Below, piece by piece: positions 45,238 to 56,475 of a stretch of 64,000 bases of DNA. Each line of letters begins with the position of its first letter. Position 1 is the first letter of the stretch. This DNA is from Carnegiea gigantea. Taxonomy: Eukaryota; Streptophyta; Magnoliopsida; Caryophyllales; Cactaceae. The translations under genes were made by a program, and so were the position numbers. The notes under the pieces were generated by a model. The model was not told the origin of the DNA. It saw only the letters and a list, made by a program, of their open reading frames with translations, and did not search any database. The DNA lies in NCBI GenBank assembly GCA_029747015.1, contig JAKOGI010000124.1, positions 638,501 through 702,500 of the forward strand. The letters run 5' to 3'.

Positions 45238-47060
45238 TGTCTGGAATCAATGGTGGACGTGATCGTGGTCGAACGGTTAGGAATGATGCGGGTAGAGGAG
45301 CATCACAACCGATCCCATAGTATGATCCTGCTGATCAAAACTATGAAACAAACACCTTTAATGGAACGTTTAGAGGTTTTATTGATCCAACTCAACCATT
45401 CAAAAATTATTTTGGTAGTATGAATGAGCAACTCCATATGCAACCACCTTTTTTTGGTGCGGGTATGCAGTCACCAATCCAACCTAATACTCGTTACATA
45501 GGTGGTACTTCAGCTACTCCATTACTTTATCAATAGTTTGACACTGTTAGTCCACATTTCAACAGTAATCAGATTATGGGGCAACCTAGGATGCCAAGCC
45601 ACTCAGTGCACAACGAAGGGGTCCAAAATGAAGGGGGAGGAAGAGATAGATAAAGTCCTGCATCTGATAGTGAAACTGCAAGCTCCAATAATAAGATATA
45701 TTTACAACCAGATAGTGACACGTAAGTTCATTACAAACTTTCTAACTTCTTCAGTAATCATATTCTTTTAATGTCTACAGTAATTACTTTTAACAAATTC
45801 TTTTTTTGTTCTTAGTTTTGTTCTATATCAGGGCGTAGTTCAGAAAATTGTTGAAAGTTTTGCAGATAAGTACCCACGTTCTTGGACCATGTGGGGGGAA
45901 GTTCCACAATCTCAGAGAGACATATGGTTTAATGAGTTCAAGGTTAATTTTTTGTACAACGAATTTGAAAGTCGTCATTAGATTGTTTGAGATGTTTAAT
46001 TACTAATGTACTTCAACTTTGACATAGAAATACTACTACTAGCATCCACACAATGAAACTTAGATACGGCGTAACTTTGAGTATAGAGGTGCAACTCGAC
46101 TTAAGGACATTCTTAGATATGCCAGGAAGTACAACAAAAAGTCGAAGTGGTTACCACCTAGTGTTTGGAATGAGATGTTTAAACATTGGAGTAAAGATGA
46201 CAAGTTCAAGAAATTGAGTCAACAAAATAAAAAAAATAGATTGAGTGATGCTGAAGGTTTTGGTCCTTCGTTACATACATGTGGCTCAATTCCGATTAGT
46301 GAAAGGAAAAGGCGCCTGGTAAGGAATGTGATTATTAATAAGCGTATTTCTTATACATAATGTATGGTATGGATTGAGGTTTCCATCCTTGTTTATATTT
46401 AATTATTCGTTACTTTTTTTTCTTTATGCCAAAGCATTAGGTAGGGAACCCACATGTGGGGAATTATTTAAGGACATTCACTGCAAGGTGAAAGACAAAA
46501 CTTTTGTGGATAAAAAATCTGCAAAAAAATATGTAAAGTTTGGTACATTTTATTCAGAGATTATTCATATATTATAATTGTAGGTTTAATATAAAATAGT
46601 TTTATTTTTGACAATTTTCAGGAGGATCATCACAATAAATAACAGAAGTACTCTCAAACTGCAACTCAAGGGGGCTCCCAACTGTCACCTATGACCAAAG
46701 AAGAGTTTTTGGATTAAAGAAAATTTGGACAAAAAAGGCCGTGTATACGGTTTTGGCACAGAGGGGTCAAGTTGAAGAAATCAGCTACAATTGCAGCTGC
46801 ACATCACTCATCAGCTGAGTATTTTGTTCCAAGAGAGTAAGCACAACTTCTCAATCAGAGCATAACCAAGCAATTAGAGACTATAAATCAAATTGCCAAA
46901 AAACAAGGGAAGACAGAGCGCATGCTGAAAAAAGTTTTAAGATTTTTTAAAGGACAAAGTGCAGGTTCTTTCACCCACATCAACTTGAACACTGATAATG
47001 AAAAGGACTCCGAAAATGACAATGATGATGATCCCACAAATTTATCTGACTCTGATTAGT
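45238..47060 (+). pseudogene. CACTA second protein (TNPA / Transposase_24 type)
   Basis: An ATG at 45238 opens a Gly/Asn-rich N-terminus with stops. Exon-like pieces follow: 45830-45945 (PRSWTMWGEVPQSQRDIWF), 46070-46360 (PSVWNEMFKHWS, then KKNRLSDAEGFGPSLHTCGS, the signature of plant Transposase_24 proteins), 46440-46560 and 46800-47060, ending in an acidic tail. Its role in En/Spm elements is binding of the subterminal repeats. Internal stops show that it is not functional. Confidence 0.7.
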
Positions 47061-47189
47061 TTATATGATTTGCGTGTAGTTTATATGATCTGCGTGTAGA
47101 TCCGAAACAATTGTGTTTTATGAATGTCGTGATTAATATTTAATTTACTACCTTTTTTTGGTTGATATAAAACTTTATATGTGGTAATT

Positions 47190-47345
47190 ATTAATCGTCC
47201 GACGGTATCACCGACGGGGGTTTCCTGTCGGAAATTACGTCGGACTCCGTCGGTTTCCGTCGGACTATGTTCTGCGACGAGCTGAATTCCGACGGGACAT
47301 TTCTCGTCGTATTTTCCATCAGAATGCCATTTTTTCGTCGGAAAA
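47190..47345 (+). repeat. CACTA right end, truncated
   Basis: At least seven GTCGG/CCGAC motifs in the inverse order of the left end, finishing with ttcgtcggaaaaa. The outermost bases that should mirror CACTATAAAA are gone; host sequence ataagcttttgg follows at once. Confidence 0.75.
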
Positions 47346-48358
47346 ATAAGCTTTTGGTTAAAATGATTTTTGAATAGTTATCTAATAAAATGTGCGCACA
47401 AATCTAGTATTACCATTGAGAACCTGTAAAAATAATTATTTATTTTTTTTTGCTTGTTTTAAAAATTTTGTGTAGATAAAGTGAAGTGGATAGTTTGTAT
47501 CAGGAGATAAGAAACTACTGAAAATTATTATTGAAAATTAGCAGGTGTTAGCTCTGATATCAATATCTGAAATTTGTGGGTGTTGATTATAATTATCAAA
47601 AAAAATATGTAAAATATAGAGAGATAAATTACAAAAAGTAACTGAAATGCAAATGGATGGTCAATGATTGTCTTGTTAAGTGGGTGATAAATTATGTGGA
47701 GCATTTTCTCAAACCATCCATATCAATCCAGCCATCATCTACCTTCTGAGTTTTTGGCGTTCTCGAGTTGGACGTAGGTGAGATTGATAGGTCTAATATG
47801 AGTTTTCATTGAAATTAATTTTCTTTCTGACATGAATTATGTGCAAGTTCATTTAAAAAAAATTCTTTTTTTTTTTTTAATCTTTACTAATCTTAATAAG
47901 GTGGATCAAAACGTTTAAAATCATGAAACTATTAATAACTAGAATATATTTCTTATATTGAAGAATTTATTAGTGTACTACAACTCTGGGCCAAACCAAC
48001 TGCATAGTGGAATTAAGACCTTAATTAGGTTAAGGACAATAAGGCGGATTAGAAGTCCAAACACATGTATAAACCCTTTTTAGGTAAGACATCATTCAAA
48101 GCTTTCATACTGCTCACATGTCTACTGTATGGAGGGGGAGGGAAGTGAAAAAAGACATTCCAGCAGATGAAAAGTAAGTGTAAAATTCATATAATTAACC
48201 ACCTATTTAAAAACTAAACATAGTACAATAATGAAAGATTGAAAAATAGTTTCACACAGCTAACTGCATATGGTACAACAATATTGGCGGATTAAAATTT
48301 TGGTACAAAGGTGTCCTGTTTTGAGTCCTAGGAAATTTAACCAGCCGTTGATTTTTAA
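47346..48358. repeat. SDR copy 3, 3' flank module
   Basis: Matches 1555-2558 downstream of copy 1 and the other module copies. It is the presumed 3' untranslated region and flank of the intact gene. No clear polyadenylation signal can be singled out in this AT-rich DNA. Confidence 0.65.
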
Positions 48359-50704
48359 CTACAGAGAAGAGAAAAGAGGGATACCAGGTATAGTAATACC
48401 TGCATCGACGATAAAAATATTGCCGGTTATGTATTTAGAAGATTCATGGATCAAGTATCGAAGAAGAGATGTTAATGCTGGATCTGTTGTGCCCAATGTT
48501 CTCAATGGTACGGCTCTGTTGGCCCAATTTTTGAGCCAATCCTTATCCATTAGTTTCTCGGTTATTTGCGATTTAAATAGTCCAGGTGCAATGGAATTAA
48601 CTCGAATCTTATATGTGCCCATTTCTAAAGCCATAACCTGTATCACATTGCAAATTTATTAGATGACCAAAGGGTATAATAAGCAAAGTACGTAGCACGA
48701 ATTCAAACTTTTGGCGCAAATTTATACCACAAATTATATTTAGTAAAGGCACCATGTGTTCACTTTGTAGGTATTTGCAAAATCGCTTGACAGTTAACGG
48801 CAAATCTTCAAGTCTGCAACTTTATAGTGCAGTGGACTGAAGAAACTTGTGTCGACAAATTGCCTAATAGTGAAGGACAAATCTTCAAGCATTCAACTTT
48901 ATATTGTAGTGGACTAAAGAAACTTCTGTGAACCACTTAAGGATAGGTAAGTGTTTATGTCCAAAAATTCCACTACGTTTTACTTTTGTTTTCCAAAAAT
49001 GTCATTAATTTATTTTTTTCTTCTTTAATGTCACTGTGTCTAGTATATATCTTTTCCAATTTGTCACTGAGTGTTGGTAGAATCTGCTATTGTTGGTGAC
49101 AATTTGGTAAAAAAACTAATCCAATAGCAGATTAAAAACAGACAAATCACTTGGTGGTATATTCTTGCCCAAATACTAATCATATGCAGTGACATGAAAG
49201 AGAAAAAATAACTTAGTGACATTTTTGAGAAAAAATGCAAAACTTAATGGCAATTATGGACATGAGTTTGATAAAATTATAACGTACTAGTAGATGTGTT
49301 TTTTGTTGGAAGGACAAAACCCACAAGAAGGGAGCAATACCCTGGTCAATTGATCCATAGCTGCCTTGGATGTAACGTAGGCCACAGCACCAGTAATCTG
49401 CCCTCTATTAAGACCAGCAGTAGAAGATATGTTGATAACTGAACCTTCTATATTTGCATCACGCATTCTCCTGCAAACTGACTTGGAAACCAACCAAGAC
49501 CCCGTCAAATTTGTTCTCAAAGTAGTGTTGAATTCCTCCTCTGTTATGTCTAATGAAGACTTGATACCACCTGCAATTAATCATAGCGTTCAATTTCTAT
49601 AAAAGAAAGTAGCTCAAAGAACCTATATGCATAAATCTTTGTTCATAGTATTTAACAGAGAAAACATTGCGCGCATCACGAGCGGTAGTCCTTCCACCAA
49701 AGATAAGTAATTATTATCATACGAATGTACTTTTAAAGGCTTATTTGTATGGTAAATATGACAAGAATGAATTGAATTGAAGTCATGCATTTGTTTTGAC
49801 CTGAAGATTTAATTAGTTTAAAATTTTATCTAAAATTTTCTAGGAAAATTTATATAATCCTTTAGGACAAACATTCATAAAAATTAATTAGAATTTATAA
49901 ACTTTAAGAAAACTATAAAAAAAATTACTTCTATATAAAATTTCTAAATTCGATGGTGTTTGGCAATACTAAAAATATCATATACTTAGAGATGGTGTGG
50001 TAGTGGAAAGACAAACAAGTCATACGTAGTCAAGACACCTTAAACTCTTTAGTCTCTACAGCTACAACGGGTGTGGTAGTGCCGTAGTGGAGTCTTTTAT
50101 GCCGCCAGATTGTTAAAGAGCTCTCCGATGCTTGAAGCAAGCCACCACTTGAGTTCATTCTCTTCTCTTCAATAGAAGTTTCACTCTGGAAGGATATATA
50201 AATGCATATGCATGGCAAGTGCCATGCACGGCAAGTGCCATGCACAATTTGTTGCATGGGATCGATGGATAATAAACTATATATGCTTCCTAAATTGCTT
50301 ATACTAATAAATCCCACTAGTTCAAAGCTTCCAATCATCAAAAAAAAGGAGAGATTACCCCGGACACCAGCATTGTTAACAAGAGTGTCGATCCAGCCAA
50401 AAGCATCCCAAGCCCTCTGCACCGCGGCATCGATCATCCGACCATCTGCGGTGACATCGAGCTCAACTGCAATGGCCCTCACAATACCCGCAGCGTTGAT
50501 TTCGTCGCAGAGGGTTTTGAGGCGGTCGGTGCGGCGAGCGGCAGCGATTATAAGGCAACCGGCTTTCGCAAGGTCCTGACAAAATTCAAGGCCGAGGCCG
50601 GAGGAAGCTCCGGTGACCATCACCACCTTCCCCTCCAAACCAAACCTCATTCGCCATTGCTCAGGCACTCTTGTGATTTTCACCACCTTCTTCATCTCTG
50701 CCAT
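48359..50704 (-). CDS. Classical short-chain dehydrogenase/reductase, intact (copy 3)
   Basis: Three exons on the minus strand: 50704-50359, 49570-49341 and 48637-48359, joined through GT-AG introns in matching phase to give 284 residues. The cofactor motif TGASSGLG is at residues 31-38, NNAG at 110-113, the catalytic Asn at 136, Ser at 164-165, Tyr180 and Lys184 (YVTSK), and an IRVNSIAPG loop starts exon 3. This is a full classical SDR, which would use NAD(P)H on a carbonyl or alcohol; plant relatives are often annotated FabG-like, but the substrate is unknown. No signal or transit peptide is evident. The protein ends in Ser-Ser-Leu, which resembles a weak peroxisomal targeting tripeptide. 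It is the only undamaged copy in the array. Confidence 0.88.
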
Positions 50705-50785
50705 TAATTAATTGTTGTTTGCTTCGTACGTCACTTGTTTGGTGAGAACTCAATTGAGCTTAGCTCCAAATCGATGAGTGTTTGG

Positions 50786-50794
50786 TATTTATAG
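50786..50794 (-). promoter_or_regulatory. TATA box of the intact SDR gene
   Basis: Minus strand CTATAAATA, 82 bases before the ATG and conserved in copy 1 (18953-18961). An (AT)n run directly upstream (50812-50845) and a foldback element further upstream separate it from other promoter sequence. Confidence 0.7.
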
Positions 50795-50806
50795 ATGCTT
50801 AATTTC

Positions 50807-50848
<42 letters not shown>

Positions 50849-50857
50849 TCAAAAAAT

Positions 50858-51661
50858 TATAGCACCAGTGGTTATCACTATACGAAAACCACTATAACCG
50901 GAAACATTTAAAACGTATATTTGTCACAAGTCAATCTTAGCCATTTATTTTATCTTCTTTTTAAATGACTAAAAGTGTGCTAATAAAATTATATAATTTC
51001 AATAAATATTAAAGAAAATTATTTTTATAAAGGTGTGTGTTTTTTTTTGGTGAGGTTATCAAGGCGTGTTTGATTACTCATAAGTGCCCATTATATTAGA
51101 ATGAAGATCTAAAAAAAATTTTGAAAAGAAAAGGTAAAGCATAATATTCACATTCCATCTCCATTAAAGTTCACCGGCAGCAATTGTTACCCTGTCGGAC
51201 ACCATCGTGCTATTCAAAGAGGAGAGAGGGAAGGGGGACGTCACGGACCTGTTTTCAGCACCGGCAACCACCTCGCCGGTAATAATGGAGGATTATCTCG
51301 CCAGCGGTGACTCGCTAGTAACAATGGGCGCCGGTGGTCTTTCATGGAGATGGAATATGAATAATATGCTTTACTTTTTCTTTTCAGTTTTTTTCTAGGT
51401 CTTTTTATCCTTATAAAACATATCGTTATAAAACATATCATCTTCGTTCTCATACAATTGGCATTCAAGAGTAATCAAACATATCCTTATAAATTTTTTT
51501 TAATATTTAGCGACATTATATAATTTTTACAGCACATTTTTTATTATTTTAAAAAAAGATAAATTAAATAGTTAAAATTGACTTGTCACAAAGGTACGCT
51601 TTAAATGTCGATTTCCAAGTCTGACGGTTGTCATATGGTGATAAACGCTATAACTGCTATA
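50858..51661. mobile_element. Foldback / long-TIR MITE in the promoter region of SDR copy 3
   Basis: This 804-bp element is absent from the matching region of copy 1. It begins TATAGCAC and ends GCTATA; the outer 150 bases at each end are inverted repeats, sharing ttgtcacaagtcaat, tttaaaacgta/tttaaagcgta and tatataat blocks. The centre is also inverted: ccatctccattaaagttcacc near 51155 mirrors ggtggtctttcatggagatgg near 51335. It lies in AT-repeat DNA, so no target duplication can be scored. The frame 51207-51398 is part of the GC-rich palindrome. Confidence 0.75.
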
Positions 51662-51707
51662 CATATATATATATATATATTATATATATATATATATATA
51701 TATCTAT

Positions 51708-51752
<45 letters not shown>

Positions 51753-51775
51753 ATATATATATACACACGTATATG
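51662..51775. repeat. (AT)n microsatellite
   Basis: About 110 bases of nearly pure AT dinucleotide with a few interruptions, 5' to the conserved upstream region of SDR copy 3. Translations of it are meaningless. Confidence 0.9.
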
Positions 51776-52677
51776 AAAATCATTGCACGTTTTTTTGGTT
51801 TCAACTCAAGTCATTGCAGGATATGAAGCAAAATTAGTCACTATCAAGTTATCAACCCATCAAACAGCAAGCTTATTGGGTAAAAGTGTAAAACACTTAC
51901 GCTTATCTATCAAGCACACATTAAAACATATATTCTGCCAAAAAAATAAATAATTTCTTATTCTTTTTCTGTTCGGAAGAACTTACTTTCAACAAGCAAT
52001 TTACTAGAGAACATAAATTGTGTGCTCACCAATTAATGAAATTATGTGAAATAAGAACTCCATAAGAGGAAATTGATTGGAATAGGTAGGAGCATGTAAT
52101 GAATTTTAAGATTTTTTTCTTTGCACGTAGAGATGTCTATAGACGTAGGCTGGCTATATTTGAATCTTCTCAACCCTTGCATAAGCAGGGCATTGGGAGT
52201 TATTGTTGGAGTAGCCCAAGCAAAACGCTTTAATTGTGTGGCTCGCATTGAGCTAGGTATATGGGTCACATATCCCCAAAAAATGGCTTTTTACCAACTA
52301 ATGATCGAAAAAAATGGGTCACATGTCAATCTTTTGTTTATTCATAATATCTATAGCTACTCACTTACTAATTGAAGCGAGCGCACACACATATACACAA
52401 ACACACACGCATACACACACATACACACAATAACAACAAGTTCCAGTCTAGGTCCCTCTTTCGTATGGTTTGGGAAGATCTAGATGTAGGCAGTCTTACT
52501 TCTATATACATGACCACACGACATGCACGTACCTTTATGTCTGTACGTATGTAACTATGTGTGTGTGTGTTTGTGTCACTTATGTGATATTTGATTGATT
52601 ATAATTTAATGGAACCAACTGTTATGCAGTCATGATTAAATAGTTTGTCATAGTCACAAGATAGTTATTGCGTTTAA
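51776..52677. repeat. Duplicated upstream region of SDR copy 3
   Basis: Matches 19030-19860 upstream of copy 1. It includes the conserved open stretch (52042-52269 on the minus strand; 52121-52375 on the plus strand), a CA-rich run (52380-52432) and a short (TG)n run (52558-52578). No full gene is recognised. Confidence 0.65.
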
Positions 52678-52979
52678 CAACCAACTCAACCAAAAGTTTA
52701 AACTGATTATTAAAGGTGAGTAATAGGTTTATACTCTAACATGTCCCTCATGCGAATGTCTGTTGGTCTTGAAGCACGTATGCTGCAAAAGTTTCTCTTA
52801 CCTTGTGCAATAAATGAGTATGAGGGTTTTTGAGATTTGAACTCAAGATCTCTCACTCAGAAAGGCTCTGATATTATGTTGAAGAACCCACTCAATCAAA
52901 AGCTTGTTCAAGAACCAACTCAACCAAAGGTAAGCTGATAGTTGAAGATCCATGAATAAGTTTATAATCTAACATATTA
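52678..52979 (-). mobile_element. TRIM-like short LTR element (second copy)
   Basis: The counterpart of 19860-20172: two terminal direct repeats with caactcaaccaaa and actctaacat or aatctaacat blocks, and an internal primer-site relic (minus strand aatatcagagcc near 52865-52880). Apparent target duplication ttatt on both sides. Confidence 0.5.
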
Positions 52980-54060
52980 TTTACAATACTTTTTTATAAT
53001 CAAACAAGATTTTTAAAAAACAGACAATTACAAAAATTGATTATATTACAAATTGTTTAGGCCTAACAAAACATTGCCCTAGTGAAACAAATTCTATCTT
53101 CCTGTCTCTCAAAGTTGGAATAAAAATCATTTTGTTCGATTTGGAATATTGTTGTATTTGGGAACCACATCATCTTCCGCTTAGCAGGGGCCGCACGTTC
53201 TTCTTTCACTTTTGTGGATCATTGCACTAATTTTTGTAACAAGAACAAAGCTTATGGTGACATTTGTGATGCTTTAAATCTGAAAATTATTACAAGATTA
53301 AGTATATAATTATCTAGAAATATGTAAAATATAGAGAGAGAAATTTAAAAAAAAAAGTGACTGAAATGCAAATGGAAGATCAATGATTGTCTTGTTAAGT
53401 GAGCGATAAATTAGGGGGAGCATCGCCCAGCCCCACCTATTTTCTCAAACCATCCATATTGATCTAGCCATCATCCATACCTTTTGAATTTTTGGCATTT
53501 TTTGGTTGGATGTGGGTGAGATTGATAGATCTGATATGAGTTTTCATTGAAATTAATTTTCTTTTTGACATGAGTTAAGTGCAACTTCATTTAAAAAAAT
53601 TCTTTTTTATCTTTGCTAATCCTAATAAGGCGGATTAGAATATTTAAAATCATGAAAATATTAATAACTAGAATGTATTTCCTATATTGAAGAATTTATT
53701 AGTGTACCACCACTCTAGACCAAACCAACCGCCTAGTGGAATTAAGGCCTTAGTTAGGTCAAGTACAATAAAGCAGATTAGAAGTCCAAAAGCAAAACCA
53801 TTTTAGGTAAGGCATCATCCAAAGCTTTCATACCACTTAAATGTCTACTCTATGGAGGGGGAGGGCAGTGAAAAAAAGACATTCAGCATATGAAAAGTTA
53901 GTGTAAAATTCATATCATTAACCGCCTATTTAAAAACTAAACCTAGTACAACAATGAGAGATTGAAAAATAGTTTCACATAGCTAACCACATATGGTAAA
54001 TTTGGTACAAAGGTGTCCTGTTCTGAGTTCTAAAAAATTTAACTAGCCGTTGATTTCTAA
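52980..54060. repeat. SDR copy 4, 3' flank module
   Basis: Equivalent to 36311-37377. No gene is seen. Confidence 0.65.
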
Positions 54061-54275
54061 CTATAGAGAAGAGAAAAGAGGGATACTAGGTACAGTAATA
54101 CCTTCATCGACGATAAAAATATTGTCGGTTATAAATTTAGAAGATTCATGGATCAAGTATCGAAAAAGAGATGTGAATGCTGGATCTATTGTGCCCAATG
54201 TTCTTAATGGTACGACTCTGTTGCCCAATTTTTGAGTCAATTCTTATTTGTTAGTTTCTCGGTTATTTGCGATTT

Positions 54276-54870
54276 TGTTAGGAAATTAGAGCAACTAATA
54301 GCGGAAGCAATAGGATGAAATAGATATTCAGAAATAGTTAAAGAGCGATAACAAGAACAAAGAAAACAACGACACACAAGATTTACGTGGAAACCCAATA
54401 CGAGAAAAAAACCACGGACGGCGACGAGCACAATCAATCCACTATGTGAGCAGGAAGAATATAAAATGATCACAATCACAATCACAACAAGTGATTTGAT
54501 CCCACAGCAGAATTACAATCTCTCTTGTAAGCTCTCTCAAAGTATCTCTATCTCTCAATGTATTTACGGATTCAGGAGTTGTTTTTAGATCCTAGGTATG
54601 TTCCCTTTATATAGGGTCTAGAAAATCAAGGTTTTACCCTTAGAGATGAACCCTAACCGCTAGGAGGAACTGTACGTTGAGACAAACCCTAGCCGCCGCC
54701 ATCGTGCCCAGCATAGAAACATGTGGCACGACCGTGCCACACGACACGGTTCCCCCGTGCTGATTTTCTGTCTTCTCTCGTCTTCGCGCTCCTTCGTCCT
54801 GACACGTCTGTGTTTGTGTAGCACGGTCCCACCGTACCGTTTCTTGAATTTTGGGCCACGAAACCCAACA
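54276..54870 (-). repeat. 3' LTR of the copia element
   Basis: On the minus strand it starts TGTTGGGTTTCG and ends CCTAACA. The polypurine tract AAGGTGGAGAT (minus strand, 54871-54881) lies immediately before it, a classic copia arrangement. Confidence 0.9.
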
Positions 54871-54970
54871 ATCTCCACCTTGGACTGAAATCTCCAATCA
54901 CCAACTCTCTGACGCCGTCATCGCACCTCGAAGGTTGACGCCCCCCAAGGGGCAATGCCCTGAAGGGCGC

Positions 54971-55651
54971 TTAAATGCTGTGAATGCCAACTAAGTCCAA
55001 GCAATGCTCGAACTTAGCTATAGGTAGAGGCTTGGTCAACATGCCTGCAGGGTTCTTCGAAGTGTGAACCTTTCTCACCACTATTTCCCCAGCAGCAACT
55101 GTGTCTCTGACATAGTAATACTTGACACTGATATGCTTGGTCTTTGAATGGTACGCATCGTTCTTAGTCAAGTGAATTGCACTTTGACTATCAGAAAACA
55201 CCACAGTGGTAGCTTGTGGAACGCCAAGCTCAGTAACGAGGCCCCTTAACTAAGTAGCTTCCTTCACTCCTTCAGTAGCAGCAACATACTCAGCCTCGAT
55301 AGTAGATAGAGCTGCAATAGACTACAACAATGCTTCCCAAGAGATAGCACCTGTACACATAGTGAAGATATACTCAGATATGGACCTCCTTCTATCAAGA
55401 TCACCAGCATAGTCAGAATCAACAAAGCCTGTAATATCACATGTACTAGCTTTGTTTCTATCAAATACCAACCCTTTATCAATAGTACCCTTCACATAGC
55501 GAATGATCCACTTCACAACTTCCCAATGATCCTTTCCAGGATTATGCATGTACCTACTTACCACACTCACAGCATGTGATAAGTCTGGTCTAGTGCAAAC
55601 CATAACATACATCAAACTACCAACAGTACTAGAATAAGGAACATTAGACAT
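54971..55651 (-). pseudogene. RNase H of the copia element
   Basis: Minus-strand pieces 55651-55322 (YSSTVGSLMYVMVCTRPDLS, then GFVDSDYAGDLDRRRS) and 55204-54971 ([14 protein letters not shown], a [12 protein letters not shown] block and PAGMLTKPL) cover the connection and RNase H. A frameshift near 55300 separates them. Confidence 0.85.
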
Positions 55652-55699
55652 TCTATCTATATCCTCCTCAGTTTGTGGACAACACTCAGCAGATTATCT

Positions 55700-56400
55700 G
55701 AAATGTGCAGCAAGGAGTGTAGAAACTGCTTTACAGTTATCCATTTTAAATCTGCCTAGTACTTTCTCAAGGTAGCATCCTTGAGATAAATACAGCTTAC
55801 CAGCCTTTCGATCCCTCTAAATCTCCATGCCTAGAATCTTCTTTGTTGTACCCAGGTCCTTCATTTCAAACTCCTCACTGAGTTGAGATTTCAACTTGCT
55901 AATCAAGGATTTATCCTTAGAGGTAATCAACATATCATCAACATACAATAGCAAGTAAATAAAGAAATCATCAGAATATTGTCTAAAATACACACAATTA
56001 TCATATCGGCTACGTGTGTATCCTTGTGTAATCATGGAGGTGCAAACCTTTTGTACTACTGCCTAGGAGCCTGCTTAAGTCCATACAAGGACTTCTTCAA
56101 TCTACATATTAGTTGTTCCTTCCTAAGAACAACAAAACCTTCAGGTTGCTTCATGTAGATCTCTTCCTCCAACTCCCCATGAAGGAATGCAGTCTTCACA
56201 TCAACCTGCTCCAGCTCCAGATCAAACAAGGTAACAACTGCAAGAAGCACTCGAATAGAGGTATGTCTAACAACAGGTGAGAATACCTCATTGTAATCAA
56301 TACCTTCCTTCTGATTGCAGCCACGAACAACCAGGCGCGCTTTTCACCTTGCATCTTCAACTCCAGGAATGCCCTCCTTTCTCTTGTAAATTCATTTAGC
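55700..56400 (-). pseudogene. Reverse transcriptase of the copia element
   Basis: 56250-56056 contains EQVDVKTAFLHGELEEEIYM and CRLKKSLYGLKQAPRQ; 56035-55817 contains YLLLYVDDMLI, with the catalytic Tyr-Val-Asp-Asp intact. A stop and frameshift lie between them, where APRQ is followed by TAG instead of the usual Trp. Confidence 0.85.
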
Positions 56401-56475
56401 AGTTAAGGCTCTCCGGCCTTTAGGTAGCTCACACAGTTCTCAAGTCCGATTCTTTTGCAAATTTTCTATTTCCTC

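Larger units (their letters stand above)
38861..47345 (+). mobile_element. CACTA (En/Spm) transposon, degenerate
   Basis: It starts exactly with CACTATAAAAA at 38861 and carries subterminal repeats of TCCGACGG and its complement at both ends (38881-39060 and 47195-47340). Two plus-strand genes lie inside, a TNP2-type transposase (41453-45072) and a TNPA/Transposase_24-type protein (45238-47060). The right end lacks the final TAGTG, and a few bases of host flank are missing as well, judged against the uninterrupted copy near 1550, so the end has been deleted and no 3-bp target duplication can be scored. It lies in the distal flank of an SDR unit. Confidence 0.85.

Noticed and set aside
51605..51837. 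Two Tyr/Ile-rich frames
   Set aside because: They are translations of the (AT)n microsatellite.
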